Assembly (NCBI RefSeq): GCF_031143425.1
Contig: NC_090441.1
Span: forward strand, 223,010,928 to 223,074,927
Source of the DNA: Pleurodeles waltl
Lineage: Eukaryota; Chordata; Amphibia; Caudata; Salamandridae
DNA length: 64,000 nt
Reading direction: 5' to 3'
Translations under genes and position numbers: made by a program
Notes under the pieces: model-generated
The model's database searches: none
Told to the model about the DNA's origin: nothing
Seen by the model: the letters and a program-made list of their open reading frames with translations, nothing else
In this document: piece by piece, positions 24,004 through 34,005 of the stretch
How positions within the stretch are numbered: the first letter of the stretch is position 1
Layout of the letters: each line of letters starts with the position of its first letter

Positions 24004-24042
24004 CACAGTGAGGGAAGTGAGGGGGAAACCTGCACAAAAATA
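24004..24042 (+). promoter_or_regulatory. V(D)J recombination signal (23-RSS) of V segment 1
   Basis: The heptamer cacagtg (24004-24010) is the exact consensus. It is followed by 23 bp and the nonamer acaaaaata (24034-24042), close to acaaaaacc. A 23-bp spacer is the type that follows V segments of TCR alpha, beta, gamma and delta, IgH and Ig lambda. Confidence 0.88.
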
Positions 24043-24639
24043 GGTGTGGAGAACCAGGGACAGGAGCAGGAGTACCCCTCCGGGTGTGTGCCTCTGGCGC
24101 CATCTGGTGGACTAACATTATAAACATTCAACAAGAAGCAGTTTCATAAATGAACGCAAGGTCGCTCTGCATAGCTTAGTAAATCTGACGTATGGACTTG
24201 TGATGCCTTGTGTCACTTTGCAAGATGTAAGGAGAAAGCAAGCCTTTGATAAATCAGGGCCCCAGTGTTCACACTTATGACACATATAGACCTGAATTAT
24301 GTTTCTATGTCCTAAATAGGTTCATGAAATAAACTTAGTTCCTCAGAAACATTGTGTACAACAAACAAACACTGGAAGAAAAAGATGTAAAATGCCAGCC
24401 AAATGGATCAAGCATTGCCAAAGTCTGTATGTCTTCTTGTATAAGTGAAATAGCTTTTTCATTGAACTACAGGTTCGTGAGAGCAGTTTTGTGATTCGGT
24501 GAATGTAAGAATGGGTCAATGGTTGGATGAATTGATGGACAAGTAAGTACATTGGTGGATGCAACAGTAAGTGGCTGAGGATGAATGCATTTGTTGACTG
24601 AGTTATGAGTGTTTGACTGAGAGCAGGAATAGAAAGCTG
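24043..24639. other. Unassigned sequence downstream of V segment 1
   Basis: No coding or repeat feature recognised. The sequence becomes gradually tga/tgg-rich towards the 15-bp minisatellite. Confidence 0.4.
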
Positions 24640-27270
24640 GTTTAAGGGGTCAGTGCATGGACAGCTGAATGGGCAGTATCAGGATGTAAACAAACCACTT
24701 GAGTGTAATGTCAGTGTGATGTGGGGCAAAGAAAGTGTGTGTGTGGGGCCCTACGACAGTGTGTGCTTAGGCAGTCTGTGGTTGGGCAGTATGTGGATGG
24801 AGAGTTTGTCAGTGGGTGCTGTGTGGGGGACAGTGTGTGGAAGAGCAGTGTGTGGATGGTCAGTATATGGTTTGGCAGTGAGTGGATGGGTGGTGTCTGG
24901 TTGGGTAGTGTGTAGAGGCCTAGCACAGTGTGTGGATGGGCTGTGTGTGGTTGGCAGAGTGTGGTTGGCCATGTGTGGTAGGGCAGTGTGTGGTTAGGGG
25001 CAGTATATGGTTAGGTAGTGTGAGATAAGGAATGTGTGGGAGCCTATGGAAGTGTGTGGGGCCTGGGGCAGTGTGTGATTGGGCAGTGTATGTTTGGCAG
25101 GGTAGATGGGCAGGGTGCAGATGAGCAGTGTGCATCTGGGCAATGTGCACTTGGGTAGTATGTGGATGGACAGAGTTTGGCTGTTCAGTGTGTGGTTAGG
25201 TGGTGTGTGGGGGCCTGGGGAGGTGTGTGGTTGGGCAGTTTGTGGTTGAGCAATGTGTGGTTGGGAACTGTGTGGTGAGGGAGTGTGTGGTGGGGGAGTG
25301 TGTGGTTGGGTAGTGTGTGGTTGGCAGTAAGTGGATACGCAGTGTGTGGTTAGGGTCACTGTGTGGTTGGGCAGTGTGTGGATGAGGGTGTGTGGCTCTG
25401 CAGGGTGCGATTGGGCTATGTGTGGAAAGGCAGTGTTTGGATGGGCACTGTGTGGTTGGGCAGGTTGTTTTTGGCAGTGTGTGGATAGGCAGTGCATGGT
25501 TGGACAGTGTGTGGATGGACACTGTGTGGTTAGGTAGTGTGTGAATTGGCAGTGTGTGGTTGGGAAGTGTGTTTTTGTGCAGTGTGTGGTTGGAAAGTGT
25601 ATTTTTGGGCAGTGTGTGGCTAGGGACACTGTGTGGTTCTATTGTTTGTGGATGGGTAGTGTGTGGTTGGGCAGTGTGTGTGATTGTCCAGTGTTTGGAT
25701 CGGCAGTGTGTGGATGGGCAGTGTGTGGTTGGGCAGTGTATGATTGGGCAGTATGTGGATAGGCAGTGTGTGGTTAGGCAGTATGTGGATGGGCAGTGTG
25801 TGTTTGGACAGTGTTTAGATGGTCATTTTAATGATTCACAGAGGGTGGTTGGGCAGTGTGTTGGCAGTGAGTGGGTTCTGGGGCAGTGTGTGATTGAGCA
25901 GTGTATGGATTGGCAGTGTGTAAAAGGGCAGTTTGTAGTTTGGCAGTGTGTGGGTGGGCAGTGTGTGGCTTGGAGTGTGCTGTGGTACACTGTGTGGATG
26001 GGCAGTGTGTGGTTGGCAGTGTGTGGTTGAGCACTGTGTGCATGGACAGTGTGTGGCTGGCACTCTGTGGTGGGGCAGTGTGTGGATGGACACTATGTGG
26101 CTGGGCAGTGTAGGTTTGAAAAGTGTGGGGATGAGTGTGAGTGGATGGGCAGTGTGTTGTTGGGTAGTGTGTAGTTGGGCACAGTTTGGTAGGGCAATGT
26201 GTGGTTGGGCAGTGTGCTGTTGGGCAGTGTGTTTGAGCGTGGGACAATGTGTGGTTGGCATTGTGTGGTGGGGCTGTGTGTGGTTGGGCAGAGTGCACTC
26301 AGGCAGTGTGAAAATGGCCAGTGAATGGTTGATAGTGTGTGATTGGGCATTGTGTCATTGGCAGAGTGTGGTTGGTCATTGTGTTGTTGAGCAGTGTGTG
26401 GTGGGGCAGTGTGTGGTTTGGCAGTGTTTGGCATTTATGTGGATGGGCAATGAGTTGTTGGGTAGTGTGTGGTTAGGGGTTTGTGTGGATGGGCAGTGTG
26501 TATTTGGGCCAGTATATGGTTTGGCATAGTGTGGATGAGTGTGCATGGATGGCCAGTGTGTGGTTGGTCAGTGTGCAGATGGGCAGTGTGTGTTGGGACA
26601 GTGTATGGGTGGGCATTGTGTGGATGAATGTGCATGTATAGGTAGTGTGTCGTTGGGCAGTGTGTGGATGTCCAGTGTGTGGTTGGGCAGTGTGTGGATA
26701 TGCAGTGTGTGATTGGGCTATGTGGTATTTAGCAGTGTGTGGATAGAAAGTGTGTGGTTGGGCAGTGTGTGGATGGTCACTGTGTGGTTAGGGGCACTGT
26801 GTGGATGGACAGTGTGTTGATGGGCAGCGTGTGGTGGCCCTCATCAGTGTGTGGTTAGGCAGTTTGTGAAAGGGCAGTGTGTGGTTGGGCAGTGTGTGAT
26901 TGGGTATTTTGTGGATGGGTAATGTGTGGTTAGGCTGTGTGTGGTTAGGCAGTGTGTGGATGGACAGTGTGTAGATGGTCAGTTAGCGGTTGCGAAGTGT
27001 GTGGTTGGGCGATGTATGTATGGATGGGCAGTGTGTAAATGGGCAGTCTGTGGTTAGGGGCAGCCTGTGGCAGTGTGTAGTTGACAGTGTGTGGGCAGTG
27101 TATAATTAGGCAATATGTTGTTGGGCAATGTGGGTGGGCCTAAGGAAGAGTGTGGTTTGCAGTGTGCTGTTTGCAGTGTTTAGTTTGTAGTGTGTTGCTT
27201 ACAGTGTGTGCTTGGGCAGTGTGTGATTGGGCAGTGTGTGGCAGGGAAGTATCTGATTGGGCAGTGTTTG
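24640..27270. repeat. 15-bp GT-rich minisatellite, ~2.6 kb
   Basis: The unit is close to ggcagtgtgtggttg, with a frequent variant ggcagtgtgtggatg. Because 15 is a multiple of 3, long frames stay open on both strands (for example 25554-26030 plus, 24994-25629 minus) and encode WAVCG- or HTLPN-type pentapeptide repeats. I regard these as artefacts. Units are diverged and of slightly varying length. Confidence 0.92.
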
Positions 27271-28139
27271 AATGACTAAAATGTAATCTCCAATAGCATG
27301 GAAAAGTACTGGAAAGTAATACTGTTGTCAGACAATGAGCTCATTAACACCACATACACCTTCTGCAACCTTCCCAAGTAGGCTTCAAGTACCCTGCACC
27401 TCACACTCTTCCTGAATCCAATCAGCCAATGATGAGCTTGTAATTCTGAAGCAGGGAGACCCCTGACTTGTGATACGAATCCTACTGACAGCCTCCAAAA
27501 ATATTAATCCCCAATGCACTGCTCTACACAGCTCCTCATGCAAGGCCACACGACTCATTGTTCACTGACAGGGATAATCTCACCCAGAAGGACTACATTA
27601 GGGTCACCTTTTCTTCAGTCATTTGGAGCCCCTCACAGTGCAAATCCTTCCTCCTCTGCTGTGAGAGAAGTCCCTTTAAACTCTTGAAAGGGTGAAATAA
27701 AGTCCTAAACACAAGTGATGAAGGCTGATTACACCCTTAATTCTCTCTTAGTTGATGTGCGAAAATGCTTTTGTGTGGTCAACCATTGTTTGCTGAATTG
27801 TATTGGTGGGTTTTTAAACATTTCTTTATTATCATTTTCATATTCATATTTACTGTCATTTTCATGGCATGTGGATGATTCACCTCGAGGGGTGGGCAAC
27901 CACAACATAACAGAAAGACGTATGGGTCAAGTACAGACACAATATCACAAGTGATTGACTGTATAAAGTAACGCACTGCCAATTAAGGGGTAACCATGCA
28001 GTGTACCCACTACAACTGTTAAGTCGAGCGGGCTTGGTGGTAGTTCCAGGACAGGGTGTGACAACGTCAGGGCCTCATGCATTCACGGTTGTCCCCTCCT
28101 GGGATCTATAGTGCACCTAGTTGTGCACAAGCATGGGGG
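27271..28139. other. Unassigned sequence
   Basis: No gene, repeat or transposon signature recognised by eye. Confidence 0.4.
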
Positions 28140-28860
28140 ACAGATGGGGAGGAGAGTTTTGGGACAATCCACCACAGGTGAGTGAGGGTAGCTGCAATCA
28201 AACATTGGGGGCAGGGAACCCGTAGATAGGAGAGATGTGACCTCTAAGCTTGTATTACGCAATCAATATTCAAGTCAGGCTGTTGTGAGTGAGGATAGCG
28301 GGGGTAAAGAAGGGCTCCCAAGTTGCCTCAAACAATCCCATTTGATCACTATATTTGTGGAGGATGTGTTCACAGTCGTTGTCCACGTCAGTTCCTTGAG
28401 AATGTCTGAGGAAGCTGAGAGAGAGGATTGCCTCCAGTGTCAGTGGTTGCACACTTTGGCTGATGTGAGCCAGCATTACACGTTTGGATGGGGTCACACA
28501 GTCTGCATGTCTTTGAAGGAGAGCCAAATACATTGAGAGGTGTATGGACAGTCCCGGATTAGACACAGTTGACCAAGCTGTGAACCAACACAGCTGGAGT
28601 GCTGGATAATGCCAAAGTATATGAGGTAGATAACAGCCGGCAGCACCACATCTCCAGCATGAGGCATGCAGTGAAAGGCCAGCTCTCTGCAGCTTTTGGG
28701 GAGTCCAGTGCCAGCCATGAAGCACTTTTAAATAGTAGAATGTCAGTGTGGCCTCTTACTGAAAAGTGCCATACATGCAAAGGAGATTCTGCCTGTCACC
28801 ATCAGGGAAGTCTCTGGCCAGCAAGAGTTGCCATTTACTTTTCATTTGTCCCCTAATAGG
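28140..28860 (-). pseudogene. LINE (L1/Tx1-like) ORF2 C-terminal remnant
   Basis: The minus-strand frame 28270-28725 carries CWRCGAAGCYLPHILWHYP, resembling the Cys-rich motif near the end of L1-clade ORF2, followed by a helix-rich tail. Neighbouring frames (28559-28780) give LLFKSASWLALDSP, the usual text just before it. At least one frameshift is needed. No reverse transcriptase core is present. Confidence 0.5.
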
Positions 28861-29269
28861 TGTGGAGAGTTGATGATCTATAAGCAGGTTATATCAGCTG
28901 CTGATCACCCCTCAGTAAGTCCCCCAACTTTTAAGATACTGGGGGTCATTACAACCCTGGCAGACGGTGTTAAAGATGCGGTAATACCGCAAACAGGCCG
29001 GCAGAGAAAAAAAGGGAATAATGACCGTGGCAGAAACCGCCAACATAGACAGCCACTTTAACACTCCGATCGCCACGGCGGTACAGACAAGCAGCGCGGC
29101 GGTCACCACCAACAGACAGGCGGGAGACAATGCACCGCCCACACTATTACAACAGGCCAATCCGCCACCTTTTCCGTGGCGGATTCACCGTGGATAAAAA
29201 CACGGCGGAAACAGCTTTTGCAATGGGAAAACGCTCACCTTAACACACGCCACGAGGAATGAGGGCACC

Positions 29270-29352
29270 ATGGAGCCCGAACTCCAAATACTCCCTGCGC
29301 TTGTCTACCTGCTCTTCTACGAACATCAGCAAGGGCGGCGCTGAAGACAACA
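29270..29352 (+). pseudogene. E2 transposase exon 1
   Basis: The exon starts MEPELQILPALVYLL at 29270 and ends at a gtgagt donor (29353). The homologous exon in E4-old (52619-52701) reads on in frame into an Arg-rich stretch, and its phase fits the acceptor at 34005. In E2 there is a TGA at 29342-29344 where that copy has CGA, a typical CpG decay change. The intron to exon 2 would be about 4.65 kb long. Confidence 0.65.
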
Positions 29353-29820
29353 GTGAGTACTGCACCTACGACATAGGGGAGGCAAAAGTCAGGGGGACAC
29401 AAACGCAACATCCCCCACCCCGAACCTCACCCACTACAACACACACATTAATGCATATCCAAACATCACAGTAACAACCCACAACCCCCCCCCGGAAGAA
29501 TGCAAAGACAAAAGGGAATCAGTATAACTATTGTAATGAAGAAAAATACAGTAAGCTCATATATACAGAAATATATACACATTCCAAATATATACATCAC
29601 AATTACTAGTGCAGGTATGCACAATTCAATGTCCGTGGACCACTGGGCCCAAAATGCATGGGCGAGGCCCACACTAGATACCCACAAACGGAGAGAACAC
29701 TGCAGGGGCATCAGATAGAAATACAACAGGCACCTCAGGGGGGAAGGGAAGGGGGGGCACCTCAGCCGGATGAGTGCAAAGCCAGATCCATGATGGGGCT
29801 CCATGCCCATTGATGTATCC

Positions 29821-30232
29821 TGGGGAGTGCAAAGCCACAGTCTCTCAAGTCTCTACAGTGGGTGGTTTGCCCACTGTGCCATGCTGGGGAGTGCAAAGCC
29901 ACAGTCTCTCAAGACTCTACAGTGGGTGGTTTGCCCACTGTACCATCCTGGGGAGTGCAAAGCCACAGTCTCTCAAGTCTCTACAGTGGGTGGTTTGCCC
30001 ACTGTTACATCCTGGGGAGTGCAAAGCCACAGTCTCTCAAGTCTCTACAGTGGGTGGTTTGCCCACTGTTACATCCTGGGGAGTGCAAAGCCACAGTCTT
30101 TCAAGTCTCTACAGCGGGTGGTTTGCCCACTTTTCCATCCTGGGGAGTGTAAAGCCACAGTCTCTCAAGTCTCTACAGTGGGTGGTTTGCCCACTGTACC
30201 ATCCTGGGGAGTGCAAAGCCACAGTCTCTCTA
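29821..30232. repeat. 64-bp array with a hairpin in each unit, E2
   Basis: Seven units start at tggggagtgcaaag at 29821, 29885, 29949, 30013, 30077, 30141 and 30205. Each holds cagtgggtggtttgcccactg, an inverted repeat with a 7-bp stem. The same unit forms ten copies in E4 (54056-54672). Confidence 0.95.
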
Positions 30233-30432
30233 GTGGATGCAGTTCTCCACTGGTTCTGGAGGGGGACTAGTGCCCAGTCCGCTTCATCCTGTGAAGGATT
30301 CAGGTAGTGGATGCAGTTCTCCACTGGTTCTGGAGGGGGACTGGTGCCCAGAGTGCTTCATCCTGTGAAGGATTCAGGTAGTGGATGAAGTTCTCCACTG
30401 GTTCTGGAGGGGGACTGGTGCTCAGAGTGCAT
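30233..30432. repeat. ~67-bp triplicated unit, E2
   Basis: The string agtggatgcagttctccact with the following ggttctggagggggact recurs three times (about 30233, 30306 and 30379). A single diverged counterpart is in E4 near 54660-54710. Confidence 0.85.
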
Positions 30433-30487
30433 CACATTCCTCGTGATGGTCCCAGTTCCGTCACTGTCCCAGCCGCACATGGGCTAA

Positions 30488-30960
30488 CGATGCTTGCCAT
30501 GGCGGTCTTTGCCCTGTTCAGCGGTGCTTGACTTTGCCGTTTCTGACCTGTTCAGCGGTGCTTGCCCTGTTCAGCAGTGCTTGCCATGGCAGTCTTTGCC
30601 CTGTTCAGCAGTGTTTGACTTTGCCGTTTCTGACCTGTTCAGCGGTGCTTGCCATGGCGGTCTTTGCCCTGTTCAGCGGTGCTTGACTTTGCCGTTTCTG
30701 ACCTGTTCAGCGGTGCTTGCCATGTTCAGCGGTGCTTGCCCTGTTCAGCGGTGCTTGCCATGTTCAGCTGTGCTTGCCCTGTTCAGCGGTGCTTGCCATG
30801 GCGGTCTTTGCCATGTTCAGCGGTGCTTGCCCTGTTCAGCGGTGCTTGCCATGGTGGTCTTTGCCCTGTTCAGTGGTGCTTGCTATGGCGGTCTTTGCCC
30901 TGTTCAGCGGTGCTTGACTTTGCTGTCTGTGACCTGTGCAGCGGTGTGTTGCATGACGGT
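30488..30960. repeat. Minisatellite of 'ggtgcttgcc...ctgttcagc' units, E2
   Basis: Units of 19 to 34 bp share cggtgcttgcc and ctgttcag. The related E4 arrays at 54765-55480 and 55480-55930 have a 29-bp period. Plus-strand frames over it (from 30494) are repeat artefacts. Confidence 0.88.
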
Positions 30961-30984
30961 CCCTCAGTGTCCAGCGGGGCTGTG

Positions 30985-31410
30985 GGTGCCGGGGCCCTCC
31001 AGGGCACTGACGCTGGCGATGGTCTCCGGACCAGTGACGACAGTGCTGCCCTCCAGGGCACTGACTCTGGCGGTGGTCTCCGGACCAGTGACGACAGTGC
31101 TGCCTTCCAGGGCACTGACTCTGGCGGTGGTCTCCGGACCAGTAACGACAGTGCCCTCCAGGGCACTGACTCTGGCAGTGGTCTCTGGACCAGTGACGAT
31201 AGTGCTGCCCTCCAGGGCACTGACTCTGGCGGTGGTCTCCAGAACAGTGACGACAGTGCTGCCCTCCGGCGGTGGTCTCCGGACGAGTGACGACAGTGCT
31301 GCCCTCCAGGACACTGACTCTGGCGGTGGTCTCTGGACCAGTGATGACAGAGCTGCCCTCCAGGGCACTGACTCTGGCGGTGGTCTCCGGACCAGTGACG
31401 ATGGAGCTGG
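30985..31410. repeat. 54-bp minisatellite at the SANT-A 3' end, E2
   Basis: The unit contains ccagggcactgactctggcg and ggtctccggaccagtgacga, about eight copies, some shortened. At 54 bp (18 codons) it keeps frames open. On the minus strand one frame reads GPETTARVSALEG repeatedly, in the orientation of SANT-A. Whether it is translated is unknown. Confidence 0.88.
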
Positions 31411-32407
31411 CGGTGGCGTCCTGGCCAGCGGGGAGGATGGCGGCCTTCTCCGCTGTGCTGGTCCACCCAGACTTTGGAGACTTCTTCTGCCCCTTCACCA
31501 CCTTGGGAGGGGTCACAGCTGAGTCCACACTCCCCCCGGGACCCCTGTGAGCGGCTTGGGTGGCTGGAGTCTTCCCCCTCTTCCGCCGGGCACTGGCCAA
31601 CTTCTGGTGCTTCACAGGGGGGGGGACTGGCTGTGCTCTGGCTCCATGATACACTGGCTGGCCTGGTGGCCGGTGCACTCCACATACCTGTGACAACAGG
31701 CACCACTGGTCCCGGTGATTTTGTGGCTGAGGTGCTAGTACGGGACCTCTGAGTAGGACGGGGGGTGGTGGGAAATAGGTTAAGGGTGGACATGAAAAGT
31801 TTTTTGGAGACACTGGGACGGGTAGCTGGAGGGGGTTTGGGAGTGGAGGAAAAGGTGGTGGTTGTAGGAGGTGTAACTTTTGTGGATTTGGGTGCAGGTG
31901 CATGCGCTGGAGGCTGTCGTGAGCCTGACCAGAATGAATGCCCTCCAGGAATGCATTTGTGTGTTGCAACTCCCTTTCTACACCCTGGATGGCATTCAAA
32001 ATGGTAGACTGTCCAACAGTGAGGGACCTGGGGAGGTCAATGGCCTCCTCACTGAGGGCAGCAGAGGTGACAGTGGCAGGGGCTGAGGTGCCTGGGGCGA
32101 AGGTGATGTCCACCCTCCTGGGTGAACGGGCACGGGGCGAAGGCTGAGGGGCTGCTGGGAGGGTGGTGCTGGTAGGGGGGTGGCGGCTGTACCTGTTGAA
32201 GTGGGGGCACAGATGCTGCCGCCACCACAAGGGAGCTCCCATCGGAGGACGAGTCCGTGTTCCTGGTTTCGGATCTTGTGACCGCAGTGGTGCTCCCCTC
32301 ACCCTCCGTCCCACTGGTGTATTCAGAGTCCATCGTGTGAGCCTCCATGCCCATGTGGGATGCAGCTCCCTCGTGCTCCTGTGCCACTGCACCGCCGGCT
32401 GATGATG
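31411..32407 (-). pseudogene. SANT-A exon 3 of E2 (low-complexity tail)
   Basis: The minus-strand acceptor is a CT-rich tract followed by gtgcattag just before 32407. The exon opens with an acidic, Ser/Thr-rich stretch (AVAQEHEGAASH, DSEYTSGTEGEG), as in E4. A conserved segment near 31960-32060 follows (LTVGQSTILNAIQGVEREL). After this it becomes Pro/Ser/Thr-rich and frames differ between E2 and E4, so the far C-terminus is uncertain. The helix-like segment could be a dimerisation region, as in other MYPOP-like proteins. Confidence 0.6.
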
Positions 32408-32791
32408 CTAATGCACACAAGAACAGGGAGACCGCAAAAAAAGGGGGGGAAACAGAAGAAAGACAGGTTGAGTGCATGGCTTACCGCTACCGTTGGCGGA
32501 GAAGACAGACACAGCAGCCTCCTGCACTACGTTGCGCTCTTGCGCTCTACAGTGCAATTCCTGGGAAATGTCCTAAAAGGCTATGGACGACATCTGCACA
32601 CATAGATGACACAGGTGCATGAATAGCTGTACTTGGCACTCTACAGAGGTGGGGTGGGGGGCCACAGGGCCATGCCTTACGAAGGGGCCTAGCCTACGGA
32701 ACTCGCCCTGGCCTAGGGAAACCCACGGCCCTCATCCCCCACCAAGACCCCTCCACTGCGCGCAAAGTCAGCAGAATGAGAGTGTACTCAC

Positions 32792-33059
32792 CCCTTTGTG
32801 TCTGCTGTGATGCCCTCAAGTGCCCATCCAACTCAGGGTGGGCTACCGCCAGGATGAACATCAGGGGGGTCATGGTTCGACGGGCATCCCTCTCACATTG
32901 GGAGGCCATCCCCAGCTGAGCCTCCGCTGTCTTCTTGCTCCAGCTGCGAATGTCCTCCCATCTCTTCCGTCAGTGGGTGCTCCGTCTGTGGTGGACCCCC
33001 AGGGTCCGGACGTCCTTGGCGATGGCACGCCAAATATCCTTCTTCTGGTGGGTGCTGAC
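32792..33059 (-). pseudogene. SANT-A exon 2 of E2
   Basis: The acceptor tttcatgtag lies before 33059 and the donor gtgagt starts at 32791. It encodes the second half of a Myb/SANT domain, with KDIWRAIAKDV and, after a TGA, RKRWEDIRSW, then the linker KKTAEAQLGMASQ and LDGHLRASQQTQ. The TGA near 32968 replaces a Cys codon (TGC) present at this site in E4. Pattern and length fit Myb_DNA-bind_5-type proteins such as MYPOP. Confidence 0.75.
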
Positions 33060-33256
33060 CTACATGAAATGTACAGGGGAAGAAGAGAAGTCATCAACAA
33101 CTGCACCGTCAAAGTGAGTGGCCCCCATCCCTACCCTTGCCATGTGGCACATGCCCCCACCGTCTTTCATGCACGCAGAACTCTGCCCCCTTCCTTCTTA
33201 CAACCAGCCCTCTCCACACAGGCATAGCCCATACAACATGCTCCCTGTGTACTTAC

Positions 33257-33370
33257 CTGTTGGTCTGGAGGACCGTAGAGTAGCGTGTACTGGGGGAGGA
33301 CCCCGTCGACGAGCTTCTCCAACTCCTCCCATGTGAAGGCAGGGGCCCTTTCCCCAGACGCACGAGCCAT
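33257..33370 (-). pseudogene. SANT-A exon 1 of E2
   Basis: It starts at 33370 with MARASGERAPAFTWEELEKL and ends YGPPDQQ at a perfect gtaagt donor (33256). E4 has the same exon at 58457-58570. It encodes helix 1 and part of helix 2 of the Myb/SANT domain. Its start lies about 640 bp from transposase exon 2, and the two genes point away from each other. Confidence 0.78.
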
Positions 33371-33730
33371 TGTCTCTTCCAGACCGAGGTTACAGCAGCA
33401 CTTGCAGTGTAGGTCCTCTCCTGTCGAAGATCAGGTATCGAGTGATTCAACAGCTAGAAAATGGCGGTCACATCCGCGGCGGTCACGTCATCGGCGCACT
33501 TCGTCATTGGCTCCTGGGACCCATAGGGTCCAATGTTAACCAATGCAGCATTGCGCCGCGGTCTTCGACCACCTACCGCGACAGTGTACAACGCGAGCGC
33601 AGTTACCTCACATCCCATTGTCCCGCTTTAGAGGACAGGCAGCCGCCATTTCAGGGGCCCACATGGCCTATTTACCAACTGCGTCCCACATGCCTAGGCC
33701 TACTCTCAACACACATACAGGCCAGATTTT

Positions 33731-33921
33731 GGGGGTTATTACAACTTTGGAGGAGGTGTTAATCCGTCCCAAAAATGACTGTAAAGTGACGGATATACCA
33801 CCAGCCGTATTACGAGTCCATTATATCCTATGGAACTCGTAATACAGCTGGTGGTATATCCGTCACTTTACAGTCACTTTTGGGACAGATTAACACCTCC
33901 TCCAAAGTTGTAATAACCCCC
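33731..33921. mobile_element. 191-bp palindromic MITE inside E2
   Basis: The whole element is a near-perfect palindrome. gggggttattacaactttgg at the left is mirrored at the right, and the centre lies near 33825. It is flanked by ttt on both sides, a possible 3-bp target duplication as in Harbinger-type elements. It sits in the last part of the transposase intron, just upstream of the acceptor. Confidence 0.85.
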
Positions 33922-34005
33922 TTTGTGTATAAATGGTGTTCTGTGTAGACTGTGGGTACATACCTCTGAGTTGTTTGACTCTGTGCTCGCTGTTGTCTTT
34001 CATAG

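Noticed and set aside
24994..25629. Long minus-strand frame with HTLPN-type repeats (and similar plus-strand frames to 26529)
   Set aside because: It is a 15-bp minisatellite read in a frame that never meets a stop; several frames on both strands are equally open.
29774..30307. Plus-strand frames over the E2 64-bp array
   Set aside because: A 64-bp unit shifts the frame with every copy; the three overlapping frames show the same peptide in rotation and have no gene context.
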